From contig NZ_JBEHZE010000002.1 in the NCBI RefSeq assembly GCF_041058985.1, positions 207,961 to 271,960 of the forward strand: a stretch of DNA of 64,000 nt, in the 5' to 3' direction. Below are positions 1 to 9,400 of this stretch, piece by piece. This DNA comes from Hyphococcus lacteus. GTDB taxonomy: Bacteria > Pseudomonadota > Alphaproteobacteria > Caulobacterales > Parvularculaceae. Both the position numbers and the translations under genes were made by a program. How positions within the stretch are numbered: the first letter of the stretch is position 1; each line of letters starts with the position of its first letter. The notes under the pieces were generated by a model. That model made no database searches. It was not told the DNA's origin and saw only the letters and a list, made by a program, of their open reading frames with translations.

Positions 1-507
1 TCATTTTGGGCAGGGCGCAAAGCTGCGTTCCCGGCGATCGGGCGTATTTCACCCGATTATTATTGTATTGATGGTACAATACCACGCCGTACCCTTCCCG
101 AGGTTCTCACGCGTATAAATAAGATGTCAGACGAATATAATTTGCGAGTGGCCAATGTTTTCCATGCGGGCGACGGCAACCTTCACCCCATGGTTCTTTA
201 TGATGCCAGTATTCCTGGTGAACTCGAAAAAGCAGAAAAACTTGGATCAGATATTCTTACACTTTGTGTCGATGTCGGAGGAGTGCTCACCGGAGAGCAC
301 GGCGTTGGCGTAGAAAAACGCGACTTGATGGAAGTTCAGTTTTCAAGCTCTGATATTGATCAGCAACAACGATTAAAATGCGCCTTCGACGATCAAGGCC
401 TACTCAATCCCGGTAAGGTTTTTCCGAAACTATGTCGTTGTGCGGAATTAGGTCAGGTTCATGTTCATGGTGGGAAGCTTCGGTTTCCTGAGCTTGATCG
501 GCTATAA
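1..507 (+). CDS. glcD: Glycolate oxidase subunit GlcD, C-terminal part (truncated by window start)
   Basis: This is the C-terminal part of the FAD-linked subunit of glycolate oxidase, which oxidises glycolate to glyoxylate at the membrane together with GlcE and GlcF. The frame is open from base 1, so the gene starts outside the window. The visible part begins with the typical 'FWAGRKAAFPAIGR' segment, continues with 'FHAGDGNLHP' (FAD-linked oxidase C-terminal domain) and 'GGVLTGEHGVGVEKR', and ends with the family's 'LNPGKVFP'. The tail after that motif (about 25 residues) is a little longer than in many GlcD proteins. glcE follows after 2 bases, so the two are almost certainly co-transcribed and translationally coupled. 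The family call is very secure; only the N-terminal FAD-binding domain is not visible. Confidence 0.95.
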   Translation, partial: SFWAGRKAAFPAIGRISPDYYCIDGTIPRRTLPEVLTRINKMSDEYNLRVANVFHAGDGNLHPMVLYDASIPGELEKAEKLGSDILTLCVDVGGVLTGEHGVGVEKRDLMEVQFSSSDIDQQQRLKCAFDDQGLLNPGKVFPKLCRCAELGQVHVHGGKLRFPELDRL

Positions 508-509
508 TT

Positions 510-1739
510 GTGCGTGAAGTCTGGAAACCCCAAAATGTAAGCGAGCTACAATCCGCGATTAAAGATGCGCTGTCTTCACAGATTACGTTGGAATTGCGCG
601 GTTCTGGTTCAAAAAGACGGCTTGGTCGAAAGGTTCACTCCAATGTATTGGTCGATCTATCGCGGATAAGCGGAATCACCCTCTACGAACCAGAAGAAAT
701 GATCATAACGGTTAGGCCTGGAACGCCTCTTGCTGAAATCGAAGCCGCTCTAGCTCAGCATAATCAACGTTTGGCTTTCGACCCTCCGAGTTATGTCGCG
801 TTATGGGGGGCCTCATCCGATCACGGAACCATTGGTGGCGCTATGATGACCGGTCGCGCGGGATCGCGAAGACTTACAGCAGGCGGGCCAAGAGATCACT
901 GTTTGGGCGTAAAAGCCGTGAATGGTTTTGGAGAAATTTGTGCCGCAGGCGGAAGAGTCGTTAAAAACGTTACCGGCTTCGATATCTCGAAATTGGTGAC
1001 CGGAAGTTTCGGAACGCTATGCGCGGTGAGTGAACTCACACTCAAAACACATCCAACGCCAAATGACACTGTAACGCTTGCATTACTTGGGTTAGATGAC
1101 GTCACCGCTGTTGATACCATGCGTCAAGCCATGTCCTCATCGTGCCAGGTTTCTGCTGCTGCATATCTACCTGAACAGATAACAAATCACTTTGCAAATA
1201 ATACGCTTCCGCCCCATATATCAGCTACCCTTTTACGTCTCGACGGTTTTCATCCTACCACGCGCGCCCGAGCCGAAACACTTTCTAACCAATTAAAATC
1301 CATTGATGGTCATCAGTTAATTCCTTGTACTGAGTCTCGCCCCCTATGGATGGAAATTTCAAATGCTCAATGCTTTTCCCAAAACATTGAGCATGCCCTT
1401 TGGCACATTTCAGTTCCTCCAAAGAATGGCCCTGAAATAATTGATCACCTGCGTTCGATGTTTAAGTTCGATTATTACTTTGACTGGGCTGGCGGCGGAA
1501 TATGGGTCGAAATCAAAAATCAATCTCACGATTACTCCACAGAGATTCGACAGACTATTCGAGATTTGGTGGGTGGCGATGGCCATGCCACGCTAATGCG
1601 TACACCACATGATTTAATTGACGTGGCAGCCCCGTTCCAGCCGCTCGCACCTGAAATTGAAGCGATAACACGTAGAATAAAATCGCAATTCGACCCGATG
1701 GGCATATTTAATCCCGGCCGAATGTATAAGGGGATTTGA
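510..1739 (+). CDS. glcE: Glycolate oxidase subunit GlcE (FAD-binding)
   Basis: GlcE is the second FAD-binding subunit of glycolate oxidase. The 409-residue product has the PCMH-type FAD-binding fold: 'LRGSGSKRRLGR' near residue 30, 'ITVRPGTPLAEIEAAL' near 70, 'GTIGGAMMTGRAGSRRLTAGGPRD' near 110 and 'GGRVVKNVTGFDISKLVTGSFGTL' near 150, a typical GlcE series. It ends with 'FDPMGIFNPGRMYKGI', the usual C-terminus of the family. The start is GTG, two bases after the glcD stop. It is followed by glcF after one base. Function is known from the family and the three-gene order; nothing is unusual apart from a length slightly above the common 350-390 residues. Confidence 0.94.
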   Translation: MREVWKPQNVSELQSAIKDALSSQITLELRGSGSKRRLGRKVHSNVLVDLSRISGITLYEPEEMIITVRPGTPLAEIEAALAQHNQRLAFDPPSYVALWGASSDHGTIGGAMMTGRAGSRRLTAGGPRDHCLGVKAVNGFGEICAAGGRVVKNVTGFDISKLVTGSFGTLCAVSELTLKTHPTPNDTVTLALLGLDDVTAVDTMRQAMSSSCQVSAAAYLPEQITNHFANNTLPPHISATLLRLDGFHPTTRARAETLSNQLKSIDGHQLIPCTESRPLWMEISNAQCFSQNIEHALWHISVPPKNGPEIIDHLRSMFKFDYYFDWAGGGIWVEIKNQSHDYSTEIRQTIRDLVGGDGHATLMRTPHDLIDVAAPFQPLAPEIEAITRRIKSQFDPMGIFNPGRMYKGI

Positions 1740-1740
1740 T

Positions 1741-3027
1741 ATGCAAACAGGTTTTTCACAAGAGCAATTAAAGTCTGCTCCAATGGCGTCTTCCCAAGAA
1801 GTCATAAAATCATGTGTGCATTGTGGTTTTTGTACCGCGACCTGCCCAACATATTTATTGCTAGGGGATGAATTAGATAGCCCACGCGGGCGCATCTATT
1901 TGATGAAAGAAATGCTTGAAAAAGGTGGCAAACCAAGCAGCAGCACCGTCAAACACGTTGACCGATGTTTGAGCTGCTTGAGTTGTATGACAACGTGCCC
2001 CTCTGGCGTAAATTACATGCATCTTGTTGATCATGCGCGCGCATACATAGAGGACAATTATCAGCGCCCACTGTTCGAACGTATCATCCGCAACACGCTT
2101 GCACGCATTTTACCAAACCCGACATTGTTTCGGCTGTCATTGCGCCTTGCGGCATGGGGACGCCCATTTCAATTTCTTATGCCAAGTCGAATTAAAAACA
2201 TGATCGACATGGCACCTCAAAAGCTGCCTCCAAAAGACCTCTTTGAAAAACCTAACCTCGCGAAGACAGACACCTTACGTCGTGGCCGTGTTGCTATGCT
2301 TGCGGGCTGCGCACAAACCGTTCTTGCCCCACAAATCAATGCGTCGACTGTTCGGTTGCTAAATCGCTTAGGTTTAGACGTGCTAACCGCGGAGGGTTCA
2401 GGGTGTTGCGGTGCCTTACCCCATCATCTCGGGAAGACAAAAGATTCACATGCCTTCGCCAAAGCAAATATCTCTGCCTGGATTAAAGAGATGGATACTG
2501 ACGGGTTAGACGCAATTATCGTCAATGCCTCTGGCTGTGGAACAACCGTAAAAGACTACGGATTTATGTTTCGCGATGATCCGGAATGGGCCGATCGGGC
2601 GGCACGCGTAAGCGAAATTACAAAAGATATTAGCGAGACAATCTCTGACCTTAAGCTAGGTCCTTTAAAGCCTATGGGAATGCGGGTTGCTTATCACGCC
2701 GCCTGTTCCCTGCAGCATGGTCAACAAATACGCAATGAACCGAAAGCCCTACTGCGTCTTGCTGGTTTCGATGTTGTTGAGCCGAATGAGGCTCACATAT
2801 GTTGTGGTTCAGCCGGAACATATAACTTGATGCAACCTGAAATCGCAGGTCAATTATTAGAACGTAAGGTCAAAAACATTGAAGCTACCGGTCCTGCCGT
2901 CATCGCAACCGGTAATATTGGATGCATGACGCAAATCGAAAAAGGGACGGGTATTCCGGTGGTTCATACAGTTGAGCTGTTGGACTGGGCGACCGGCGGT
3001 CCAAGGCCAGAAAGGCTCGCGCCTTAA
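1741..3027 (+). CDS. glcF: Glycolate oxidase iron-sulfur subunit GlcF
   Basis: GlcF passes electrons from the flavin subunits toward the quinone pool. The 428-residue protein has two 4Fe-4S ligand sets, Cys25-Cys28-Cys31-Cys35 ('CVHCGFCTATCP') and Cys76-Cys79-Cys82-Cys86 ('CLSCLSCMTTCP'), followed by two CCG domains ('GSGCCGALPHHLG' and 'HICCGSAGTYNLMQP') typical of heterodisulfide-reductase-like proteins. The ATG lies one base after the glcE stop, so glcDEF is one operon. No regulator gene is visible here; a GlcC-type regulator, if present, would be upstream of the window. Confidence 0.95.
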   Translation: MQTGFSQEQLKSAPMASSQEVIKSCVHCGFCTATCPTYLLLGDELDSPRGRIYLMKEMLEKGGKPSSSTVKHVDRCLSCLSCMTTCPSGVNYMHLVDHARAYIEDNYQRPLFERIIRNTLARILPNPTLFRLSLRLAAWGRPFQFLMPSRIKNMIDMAPQKLPPKDLFEKPNLAKTDTLRRGRVAMLAGCAQTVLAPQINASTVRLLNRLGLDVLTAEGSGCCGALPHHLGKTKDSHAFAKANISAWIKEMDTDGLDAIIVNASGCGTTVKDYGFMFRDDPEWADRAARVSEITKDISETISDLKLGPLKPMGMRVAYHAACSLQHGQQIRNEPKALLRLAGFDVVEPNEAHICCGSAGTYNLMQPEIAGQLLERKVKNIEATGPAVIATGNIGCMTQIEKGTGIPVVHTVELLDWATGGPRPERLAP

Positions 3028-3106
3028 CAACAAACAAGCTAAAATAAAGGGGAAATAAGCCGTGCCATATAGGCGCGAGACAGGACATTGACGGGCAACA
3101 TCAGTT

Positions 3107-3123
3107 CTGTATATCGTATACAG
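3107..3123. promoter_or_regulatory. Palindromic operator candidate upstream of the PQQ dehydrogenase
   Basis: CTGTATA-TCG-TATACAG is a perfect 7-bp inverted repeat with a 3-base centre. It lies just after a TTGACG hexamer (3088-3093) and overlaps the place where a -10 box (TATATC, 3110-3115) would fall, with a further TATAAT at 3124-3129. The half-site resembles GTATAC-centred operators of GntR-type regulators. The position is ideal for repression of the gene at 3197, but the regulator is unknown. Confidence 0.5.
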
Positions 3124-3196
3124 TATAATTTAACGCGAGGGCCAATCATGACATTAAAATGTCTGGTTGCGAAAACGCGCATACGAGGAAACGTTC

Positions 3197-5254
3197 ATGA
3201 GACAAACCATAAGACCAAATCCAACGCGCCGTGTGCGCTTCTTAAGCTCAACTGCGGCCGTACTCATACTGTCAGTATCCGCAGGCTGCGCAGACCGCGA
3301 TGCAGAAGCCGTCGCTGATGAGGCCACGCCGGAAGAGCAACAAAGCACAACGTCGGTCACCCCCTCCACTTCCAAAAGTACAGCAAAAGCGATCGACCCA
3401 AAACACGCGGCGCAACGTACAGATTGGCCAACAGTCAATCATGATCACGGCGCACAAAGACACTCCGTTCTTGACCAAATCACTCCAGAAAATGTCAACG
3501 ATCTTGAGGTTGCCTGGGTGTATCACATGAAACCGCCACTTGATCCCGCTACAGAAGAAGTACCCGGCGGGGGATTGTTAGCATCCCAAGCAATTCCATT
3601 GGTTATTGGCAATACGATGTTTATCGCAACGCCGTACAGCCGCGTGGTTGCGCTTGACGCGACAACGGGCGACGAAAAGTGGTCGTTCACCATTCCTGAT
3701 TATGATCGCCCTTCGCTACGTGGTGTTGAATATTGGCCCGGCGACGATCAACAAGGCCCTGCTATCGTTTTCGGAACCCGTCTCGGACGGCTCTATTCCC
3801 TCGATGCGGAAACTGGTGAAAGAAACACCGAATTTGGAGACAATGGCGTCGTTAACCTGAAAACGCCTGAAGTCATGCATACGGGCGTAGACAAATCTTA
3901 TATTCTCCCCTCTCCGCCGGTAATTTATAAAAACCTTGTGATTACTGGCGCTGGACCAGGCGAAGGCCCCGGCGGCACAAATGGTGGCGAAGGCCCCGCA
4001 GGCGATACGCGAGCGTGGGATATCCATACCGGTGAATTAGTTTGGACATTTCATTCCGTTCCCCGTCCGGGCGAAATTGGACATGACACTTGGGAGGGCG
4101 ATAGCTGGAAAAAACGTTCCGGCGTCAATATCTGGGGCATGATGACGCTCGATACTGAGCGAGGTATTGTCTACATGCCATTCGGCGGCCCCAACAATGA
4201 CCGCTATGGCGGCGATCGTCCCGGCGACAACTTGTTTGGAAGCTCAATTGTTGCCGCGAATGCAGAAACCGGTGAGTATCTGTGGCATTTTCAAGTCGTT
4301 CGCCACGATATCTGGGATTACGATACGGAATCACCGCCCGTTTTGATGGATATCGAGCAAAACGGAGAAAGCGTGCCGGCTATTGGAATTGTCAATAAAA
4401 CCGGACTAATGTTCTTCCTGAATCGCGTAACGGGCGAACCAATCCACCCTATCGAAGATCGGCCAGTACCAGCGAGCAATGTACCAACGGAAAAAGCAGC
4501 AGAAACGCAGCCCTTCCCTGTTGTTACAGAACCGCTGTCGCGCAACTCAATCTCACGCGAAGAGCTTTATAACGAAACGCCGGAACATGCCGAATATTGT
4601 CGCTCACTCGTAGACGACAATAATATGAAATTATCAAAAGATCCGTATACACCGATTGGTTTCAATGAGTATACAGTGACATATCCGGGAACACACGGTG
4701 GCGTGAATTGGGGCGGTGGTTCCTTTGATCCTGAAACCGGTTTCTATGTGGTGAATGTTACCAATATGGGCCAGCCTATGCGGCTTATCCCGACGCCTGA
4801 CGGAAAATCATATATAAACTCTGGCAAATACGCTGGTACACGTCGCTTCTGGAATCCGGAAACGAGATTACATTGCGCAGCTCCGCCATGGGGTCAACTT
4901 GTAGCCGTTAATGTAAACACAGGTAAGGTTGAGTGGCGTTCTACGCTCGGCGTAACCGATACCCTGCCAGAAGGAAAACAGAACACAGGTCGACCGTCTC
5001 AAGGTGGCCCCTCAACGACCGCTGGTGGCCTAACATTTGTAGCCGCCACTGATGATAGCCGTTTCCGGGCATTTGAAACGAAAACTGGCAAAGAAGTTTG
5101 GACAACAAAACTTCCCGCAACGGCTCACAGTATACCTGTTATTTATGCAAACAGCTCTGGAAAACAACACGTTGCGATCGTAGCAACTGGTGGGGGTCTT
5201 CTCCGAGCACCTGTCGAAAGCGACTCCCTCGTCGTGTACGCACTACCTGAATAG
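3197..5254 (+). CDS. PQQ-dependent dehydrogenase, lipoprotein (beta-propeller quinoprotein)
   Basis: This is a pyrroloquinoline quinone dehydrogenase that oxidises an alcohol, sugar or related polyol in the periplasm; the substrate cannot be read from sequence. The 685-residue protein starts with a lipoprotein signal ending in 'SVSAGC', then a propeller beginning 'DWPTVNHDHGAQRHSVLDQITPENV' (the PQQ entry motif). Repeated tryptophan-docking motifs follow: 'ALDATTGDEKWSF', 'AWDIHTGELVWTF', 'AANAETGEYLWHFQ', 'AVNVNTGKVEWRS' and 'AFETKTGKEVWTTK'. 'HDIWDYDTESPPVLMD' and 'HGGVNWGGGSFDPETG' match soluble or anchored relatives of membrane glucose/quinate dehydrogenases that lack their N-terminal helices. 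The ATG at 3197 has GAGGAAA about 6 bases upstream; the longer in-frame start at 3167 lacks a ribosome site. There is no heme motif, so electrons must go to a partner, perhaps the cytochrome at 6047-6442. Confidence 0.9.
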   Translation: MRQTIRPNPTRRVRFLSSTAAVLILSVSAGCADRDAEAVADEATPEEQQSTTSVTPSTSKSTAKAIDPKHAAQRTDWPTVNHDHGAQRHSVLDQITPENVNDLEVAWVYHMKPPLDPATEEVPGGGLLASQAIPLVIGNTMFIATPYSRVVALDATTGDEKWSFTIPDYDRPSLRGVEYWPGDDQQGPAIVFGTRLGRLYSLDAETGERNTEFGDNGVVNLKTPEVMHTGVDKSYILPSPPVIYKNLVITGAGPGEGPGGTNGGEGPAGDTRAWDIHTGELVWTFHSVPRPGEIGHDTWEGDSWKKRSGVNIWGMMTLDTERGIVYMPFGGPNNDRYGGDRPGDNLFGSSIVAANAETGEYLWHFQVVRHDIWDYDTESPPVLMDIEQNGESVPAIGIVNKTGLMFFLNRVTGEPIHPIEDRPVPASNVPTEKAAETQPFPVVTEPLSRNSISREELYNETPEHAEYCRSLVDDNNMKLSKDPYTPIGFNEYTVTYPGTHGGVNWGGGSFDPETGFYVVNVTNMGQPMRLIPTPDGKSYINSGKYAGTRRFWNPETRLHCAAPPWGQLVAVNVNTGKVEWRSTLGVTDTLPEGKQNTGRPSQGGPSTTAGGLTFVAATDDSRFRAFETKTGKEVWTTKLPATAHSIPVIYANSSGKQHVAIVATGGGLLRAPVESDSLVVYALPE

Positions 5255-5333
5255 CTACAACCCGGTCAGAAGTCTTAGCAACCCTGGCCTCTCAGTCCCT
5301 TCCGCGAGAGATCCAGTAAGACCCTCTGACCAA

Positions 5334-5372
5334 GCGGACCACCGTCCTGCCCGATCCAAATCGGTGGTCCGC
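5334..5372. terminator. Stem-loop downstream of the PQQ dehydrogenase
   Basis: GCGGACCACCG (5334-5344) and CGGTGGTCCGC (5362-5372) form a perfect 11-bp stem with a 17-base loop. There is no T run directly after it, so it could be an mRNA 3'-end stabiliser rather than the terminator itself, which is probably the next hairpin. Confidence 0.45.
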
Positions 5373-5396
5373 ATCTCTCTCCAACAAAACAGCATA

Positions 5397-5432
5397 AATA
5401 ATGCGCGCTCAAAGTTGAGCGCGTATTATTTT
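5397..5432 (+). terminator. Rho-independent terminator after the PQQ dehydrogenase
   Basis: Arms 5397-5412 (AATAATGCGCGCTCAA) and 5415-5430 pair over 16 positions with one G-T mismatch and a 2-base loop, ending in ATTATTTT. This is a strong terminator for the gene ending at 5254. Confidence 0.75.
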
Positions 5433-5942
5433 GCGACAAAGGTTTTCTTGGGGAAATCCTCATCAGAAATACGCTCGAGCGGCATAATAAGTAACTAAAT
5501 CGCGCCCCTAAGACACCCATGTATCGTATCGTCCAAAGAAGACTTGGGGGGCCGGGCAAGCAACCATATTCCAACAGATACTAAAGCGACTTCTGGAGTT
5601 CTACAGCCCCCTCCTCGACTGACGGCATCAATGGAATTGGTATGCAGTAAAGAGCAGCGAGGCATCAGGGAAGGAAATTTCGCGACATTAGCAAGGATAC
5701 TACTCTAGTTTGCCCGACACGGCGTTCATAACTCACGACGTAGCGAACGCCTCAGGAAACCAAGTGAATACGGCAGTCAAAGTCACGTCACGATCATTCA
5801 ACAATACGCAAAGTACAAAACCCGATGTTAAGTACTTGCCATGCCGATTAAAACTTATCATCATGACGACCTTTTCACAGCACCGAATGTCATCATCATC
5901 ACGTGCAGCGTCCAATGAGTGTGCGCGTTGTAATACAACAAT
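5433..5942. other. Non-coding stretch with no recognised feature
   Basis: About 500 bases between the terminator of the PQQ dehydrogenase and the terminator of the convergent cytochrome gene. I compared the short open frames here with known families by eye and recognised none. I saw no tRNA-like, repeat or insertion-element structure. Confidence 0.5.
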
Positions 5943-5973
5943 TAAGCAGGCCAGTCTGTAACTGGCCTGCTTA
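5943..5973 (-). terminator. Terminator hairpin for the cytochrome c gene
   Basis: TAAGCAGGCCAGT (5943-5955) and ACTGGCCTGCTTA (5961-5973) form a perfect 13-bp stem with a 5-base loop. Read on the minus strand it is followed by a T-rich AATTGTTGTATT, consistent with termination of the gene at 6047-6442. On the plus strand it would act as a backstop. Confidence 0.7.
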
Positions 5974-6046
5974 AAAATAAATAATTGATTTTATTAAAGG
6001 TAGAAAAAATGTTGGCCCGTTTAAAATGCTCGATACGGGTTTAAAA

Positions 6047-6442
6047 TTACTCTTCCTTAGGCGGAAAATTCTTAGCGAGATAATTGGTTATTTCCAACAT
6101 CTCTTGCGGCGAACCCATCGCGCCCCGATCCCCCATAAATTGAACGAGGTCATACCATCCCTGTCGGTCACGATTCACTTCCTCAATACGGTTCAACGCA
6201 TGACACCCAGAGCAAATCCGAATTGTGGTGTCACGCCCCGGCCCCAAAGGAAGAAATTCCGCCTCTTCTTGTAACTCTTTTGAAATCGCTGGTTGCGACG
6301 GCTCTGACGGCTGCGGGCTTTCCACCGAAGTCACCTCACCTTTTGATGCGCTCGTTGTCGACGTATCAGTTTTCCCTTGTCCACATCCAGATATCAAAAG
6401 GACCGCAGACCATAGTATCAAACTTTTACGCATCGACTGCAT
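6047..6442 (-). CDS. Small lipoprotein c-type cytochrome
   Basis: A 131-residue secreted lipoprotein with one heme-binding site, CSGCH at residues 77-81. The N-terminal signal ends at a lipobox 'LLISGC' (Cys20), followed by a Ser/Thr/Pro-rich spacer of about 45 residues that would hold the heme domain away from the membrane. 'FMGDRGAM' supplies candidate axial methionines. The domain resembles the short cytochromes that accept electrons from quinoproteins, and the gene converges on the PQQ dehydrogenase ending at 5254. An electron-transfer partnership is therefore inferred, not proven. The chosen ATG has GAGG five bases upstream. Confidence 0.85.
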   Translation of the reverse strand: MQSMRKSLILWSAVLLISGCGQGKTDTSTTSASKGEVTSVESPQPSEPSQPAISKELQEEAEFLPLGPGRDTTIRICSGCHALNRIEEVNRDRQGWYDLVQFMGDRGAMGSPQEMLEITNYLAKNFPPKEE

Positions 6443-6479
6443 CTCTACCTCGTAAATGCAAAACTTCTTAAAACGAAAC

Positions 6480-6506
6480 CCGACAAGCTTTAAGCAAGCT
6501 TGTCGG
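6480..6506 (-). terminator. Rho-independent terminator of the TonB receptor gene
   Basis: CCGACAAGCTT (6480-6490) and AAGCTTGTCGG (6496-6506) form a perfect 11-bp stem with a 5-base loop. On the minus strand it is followed by GTTTCGTTTT, and it lies 27 bases after the stop of the receptor gene. Confidence 0.8.
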
Positions 6507-6532
6507 ATTCATTCATATCAAGTTCTCAACAA

Positions 6533-9400
6533 TTAGAACTCGAATTTTAGTCCAGCCGTAAAGTAACGACCGACGACATCATACATACCCTGGTTTGTTG
6601 GGTATTGCTGACCCGGCTGCCCATTTGCGATCAATGGTGGTTTCGTGTCCATAACATTATTAATGGTCAGATACGCATTATACATTCCGCCACCGATTTC
6701 AAAGTCATAATCTACAGTGATATCGGTATAGACGATTGCCGCAACAGTTGGCTCTTCATAGATGACCCCTACGTCTTGGGTTCTATCAATCGACCCAATG
6801 AAACGAGCACGGGCTGTGAAACCAAATGGCCCATCCTGATATGTCGCTGACAAATTGATCCGGTGTGTCGGATCATTCTCTTTGTTATGAACGTCCCTTG
6901 GTGCGGAATTCGCATCAGCTTGAGTTGTTCGGTTAGGAACATAAGATCCCAGAAGACGCAACCCAATATTAGCATCGCGACCAAAAGGTTGCATACCAAA
7001 ATTATATGACAACTCGTAGTCCAGACCACTCACCGCCAACAGTGCTTGGTTGATTGACAGTGCACGAACTGACACTGGGAAATTGTCGGACGCTGGAGAG
7101 TAGTCGAATGGATACGGACGGACCACGTACTGACAAAGGGTTGATGTACCACCCGAAACAATACACTCGTCATTCACCGCTGTTCGATTGAGGCGAGAAA
7201 TAGCATCCGTAATCTTAATGTTGAAGTAATCAACAGAAGCCGACAGGCCAGGAATAGATGATGGCTGCCACACAACACCTGCGGTATGCGTATTACCAAT
7301 TTCTGGCGTTAGATTCGGATTCCCGCCTGAAAGAGTAATGATGTTATCATTGCGGCCTGAAAGCGGATCGAAGAACCCGCCACGCGCGGCCTGGTCACCC
7401 GCATACAGCTCGAACAATGTAGGCGCTCGAATATCGCGAGACCTAGTGTAGCGGAACCGAAGATCAGAGAACGGTGTCCAACTCATCCCCAACTTCCAGG
7501 TTTTCACGCCACCACTTGTAGAGTAATCCGTATAACGGAAGGCACCGTTGAAATCGAGATTTTCCGCGAACTGGTGACCACTCAAAATCGGAACAGCTGC
7601 CTCAATAAACGCTTCGCGGACAGAATAGGCACCGGATGCGATACCGACATTGGTCGAATTATATTTGTTTATTCGGCTCGCAACGTTGGTCCGTAAGCCT
7701 TCAGTTGATGTTTCAATAGCTGGATTAGAGTTACTGGTTTGGTTCAGCTTTTGTTTGCGATACTCGCCACCAACCGCGAAAGAAACGGGGCCAGCCGGCA
7801 AATCGAATGCATCGCCAGAGAATTCGCCAGCAACGATATGCATATTCTGCTTCACGTTGAACTTGGAGAACCCGCTAACCCAATCCATATCTGCTTGCGA
7901 CGGAGAGCCTTCACCAAACCAATTGATTGGACGACAATCATCCATCAACCCAGGATTGGTCAACGTGATATTACAAACGATATTTCCGTCTGGGTCTCGA
8001 ACGGCATCAAATGACGCAAAGAATCGCTGCTGGTAGAAGTTACCCGCATGTGACGAACGAAGAATGGTATCACCGTAAGCGTAAGTTGCTTTCCAGTTAA
8101 AATCTCCAACCGTACCTTCTAACCCTGTAAGGAAAGTGTAAGCGTTACTTAGCGCATCAACTTCCTTAAATGGCTGATCAGCATGAATACGACCTGCCCC
8201 AACCCGAGCATCATCCTCTGTGCCCGCGATACCGTCACGACCAACATATCCAGCTAATGCTGCGGCGGCGGCAGGTGGAAGGTATGCGTTATCCGCATAG
8301 ACATAAATCGCGTTAGTTTGAGTACCAGAGCCAATAGTCACGTATTTATTGCGCGACTCTGTAAAGCTTAGCTGTGCAAAAGCATTTACGTTGGACCCTA
8401 CTTCAAAATCGAACCGACCAAAGAATTGATCCGTTAATTGAGAACCTGTCAGCGTATGACCAATACTTGGAGAACCATCGCCACCGATACCTTTATTGCT
8501 TGTTCCTGGTGGAGAAATACCTGGATCAAATGGTACTAACTGACCATTCGGCAAAAAGTGCATTCCTTCGAGCGGGTTTCCATCATTGACCGCAAAGTTT
8601 TCAGCATAAGGGAACAATGTTCCAAATGTACCTGTTTGATAAAGAACGTTAATTTGGTTCCGATATGGCGCAGCTTCAGTACCGTTACCGACTCGTCCCC
8701 ACCATTCGCCACCACGTGGGCGCATTTCATTCCGCGGCAGACCATCACGTTCATAATGATCATAGCTAAACAGGACATGACCGCGATCACCGAGCACATC
8801 AAATCCACCTGCAATCGAGGCTTTAAACGATTTGTCATCTCCGTAGCCTGACAAGCCACCCTGAACCTGCCCCTTAAGGCCATTGTAGTCTTTATCAAGA
8901 ATATAATTGATAACGCCACTAACAGCATCAGAACCATATTGAGCAGACGCACCACCCGTAACAACTTCGACACGCTCAACAAGAGCAGAAGGAATAATGT
9001 TAACGTCAACAGTACCATTAAAGGTCGTCGGTGGAATTCGCTGTCCGTCAAGAAGAATAAGGTTCCGTACAGAACCAAGTCCACGCAGATTTAAAAAGTT
9101 ACCTGCCCCGTTATTCGTGGCTTGATTACCAGTGTTTTGTGTGCTGGCATCCATTGCAAATTGCGGCAACTGATTAAGACCATCAGCGATACCACCCGGA
9201 GCAGTACGTGTTAGCTCTTCAGTCGTTACAACAGTTACTGGTGTTGGTGCGGAATATCCGTCGCGTACGATTCTCGAACCGGTGACAACGATCGTGTCAT
9301 CGTTCGATGATGCACCGGCTTCTTGTGCCGTTGCTTGTGCACCAATGGCTAGCAAACTTACGCCGCCCATCATTGCAGGAACTAGTCTTAACATTTTCAA
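6533..9400 (-). CDS. TonB-dependent outer-membrane receptor (955 aa)
   Basis: A large outer-membrane active transporter powered by TonB. It has a signal peptide ending near 'GAQATAQEA', a TonB-box/plug segment 'DDTIVVTGSRIVRDGYSAPTPV', plug motifs 'LNLRGLGSVRNLILLDGQRIPP' and 'RVEVVTGGASAQYGSDAVSGVINYIL', many beta strands, and a C-terminal aromatic strand 'RYFTAGLKFEF'. This subclass takes up peptides, oligosaccharides or other large substrates rather than siderophores; the substrate is not evident. The first codon is probably TTG: GGAGG sits 8 bases upstream of it, while the ATG two codons later would be too far away. It stands alone, with its own terminator, divergent from the NIPSNAP gene. 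Confidence 0.92.
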   Translation of the reverse strand: MKMLRLVPAMMGGVSLLAIGAQATAQEAGASSNDDTIVVTGSRIVRDGYSAPTPVTVVTTEELTRTAPGGIADGLNQLPQFAMDASTQNTGNQATNNGAGNFLNLRGLGSVRNLILLDGQRIPPTTFNGTVDVNIIPSALVERVEVVTGGASAQYGSDAVSGVINYILDKDYNGLKGQVQGGLSGYGDDKSFKASIAGGFDVLGDRGHVLFSYDHYERDGLPRNEMRPRGGEWWGRVGNGTEAAPYRNQINVLYQTGTFGTLFPYAENFAVNDGNPLEGMHFLPNGQLVPFDPGISPPGTSNKGIGGDGSPSIGHTLTGSQLTDQFFGRFDFEVGSNVNAFAQLSFTESRNKYVTIGSGTQTNAIYVYADNAYLPPAAAAALAGYVGRDGIAGTEDDARVGAGRIHADQPFKEVDALSNAYTFLTGLEGTVGDFNWKATYAYGDTILRSSHAGNFYQQRFFASFDAVRDPDGNIVCNITLTNPGLMDDCRPINWFGEGSPSQADMDWVSGFSKFNVKQNMHIVAGEFSGDAFDLPAGPVSFAVGGEYRKQKLNQTSNSNPAIETSTEGLRTNVASRINKYNSTNVGIASGAYSVREAFIEAAVPILSGHQFAENLDFNGAFRYTDYSTSGGVKTWKLGMSWTPFSDLRFRYTRSRDIRAPTLFELYAGDQAARGGFFDPLSGRNDNIITLSGGNPNLTPEIGNTHTAGVVWQPSSIPGLSASVDYFNIKITDAISRLNRTAVNDECIVSGGTSTLCQYVVRPYPFDYSPASDNFPVSVRALSINQALLAVSGLDYELSYNFGMQPFGRDANIGLRLLGSYVPNRTTQADANSAPRDVHNKENDPTHRINLSATYQDGPFGFTARARFIGSIDRTQDVGVIYEEPTVAAIVYTDITVDYDFEIGGGMYNAYLTINNVMDTKPPLIANGQPGQQYPTNQGMYDVVGRYFTAGLKFEF

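Noticed and set aside
3088..3318. Short open frame spanning the leader of the PQQ dehydrogenase, considered as a leader peptide
   Set aside because: It continues well into the dehydrogenase coding region, has no ribosome site and no similarity to PqqA or known leader peptides.
8536..9084. 182-codon minus-strand open frame within the first TonB receptor
   Set aside because: It is a shifted-frame shadow of the receptor plug region; the Leu-rich translation is composition-driven.
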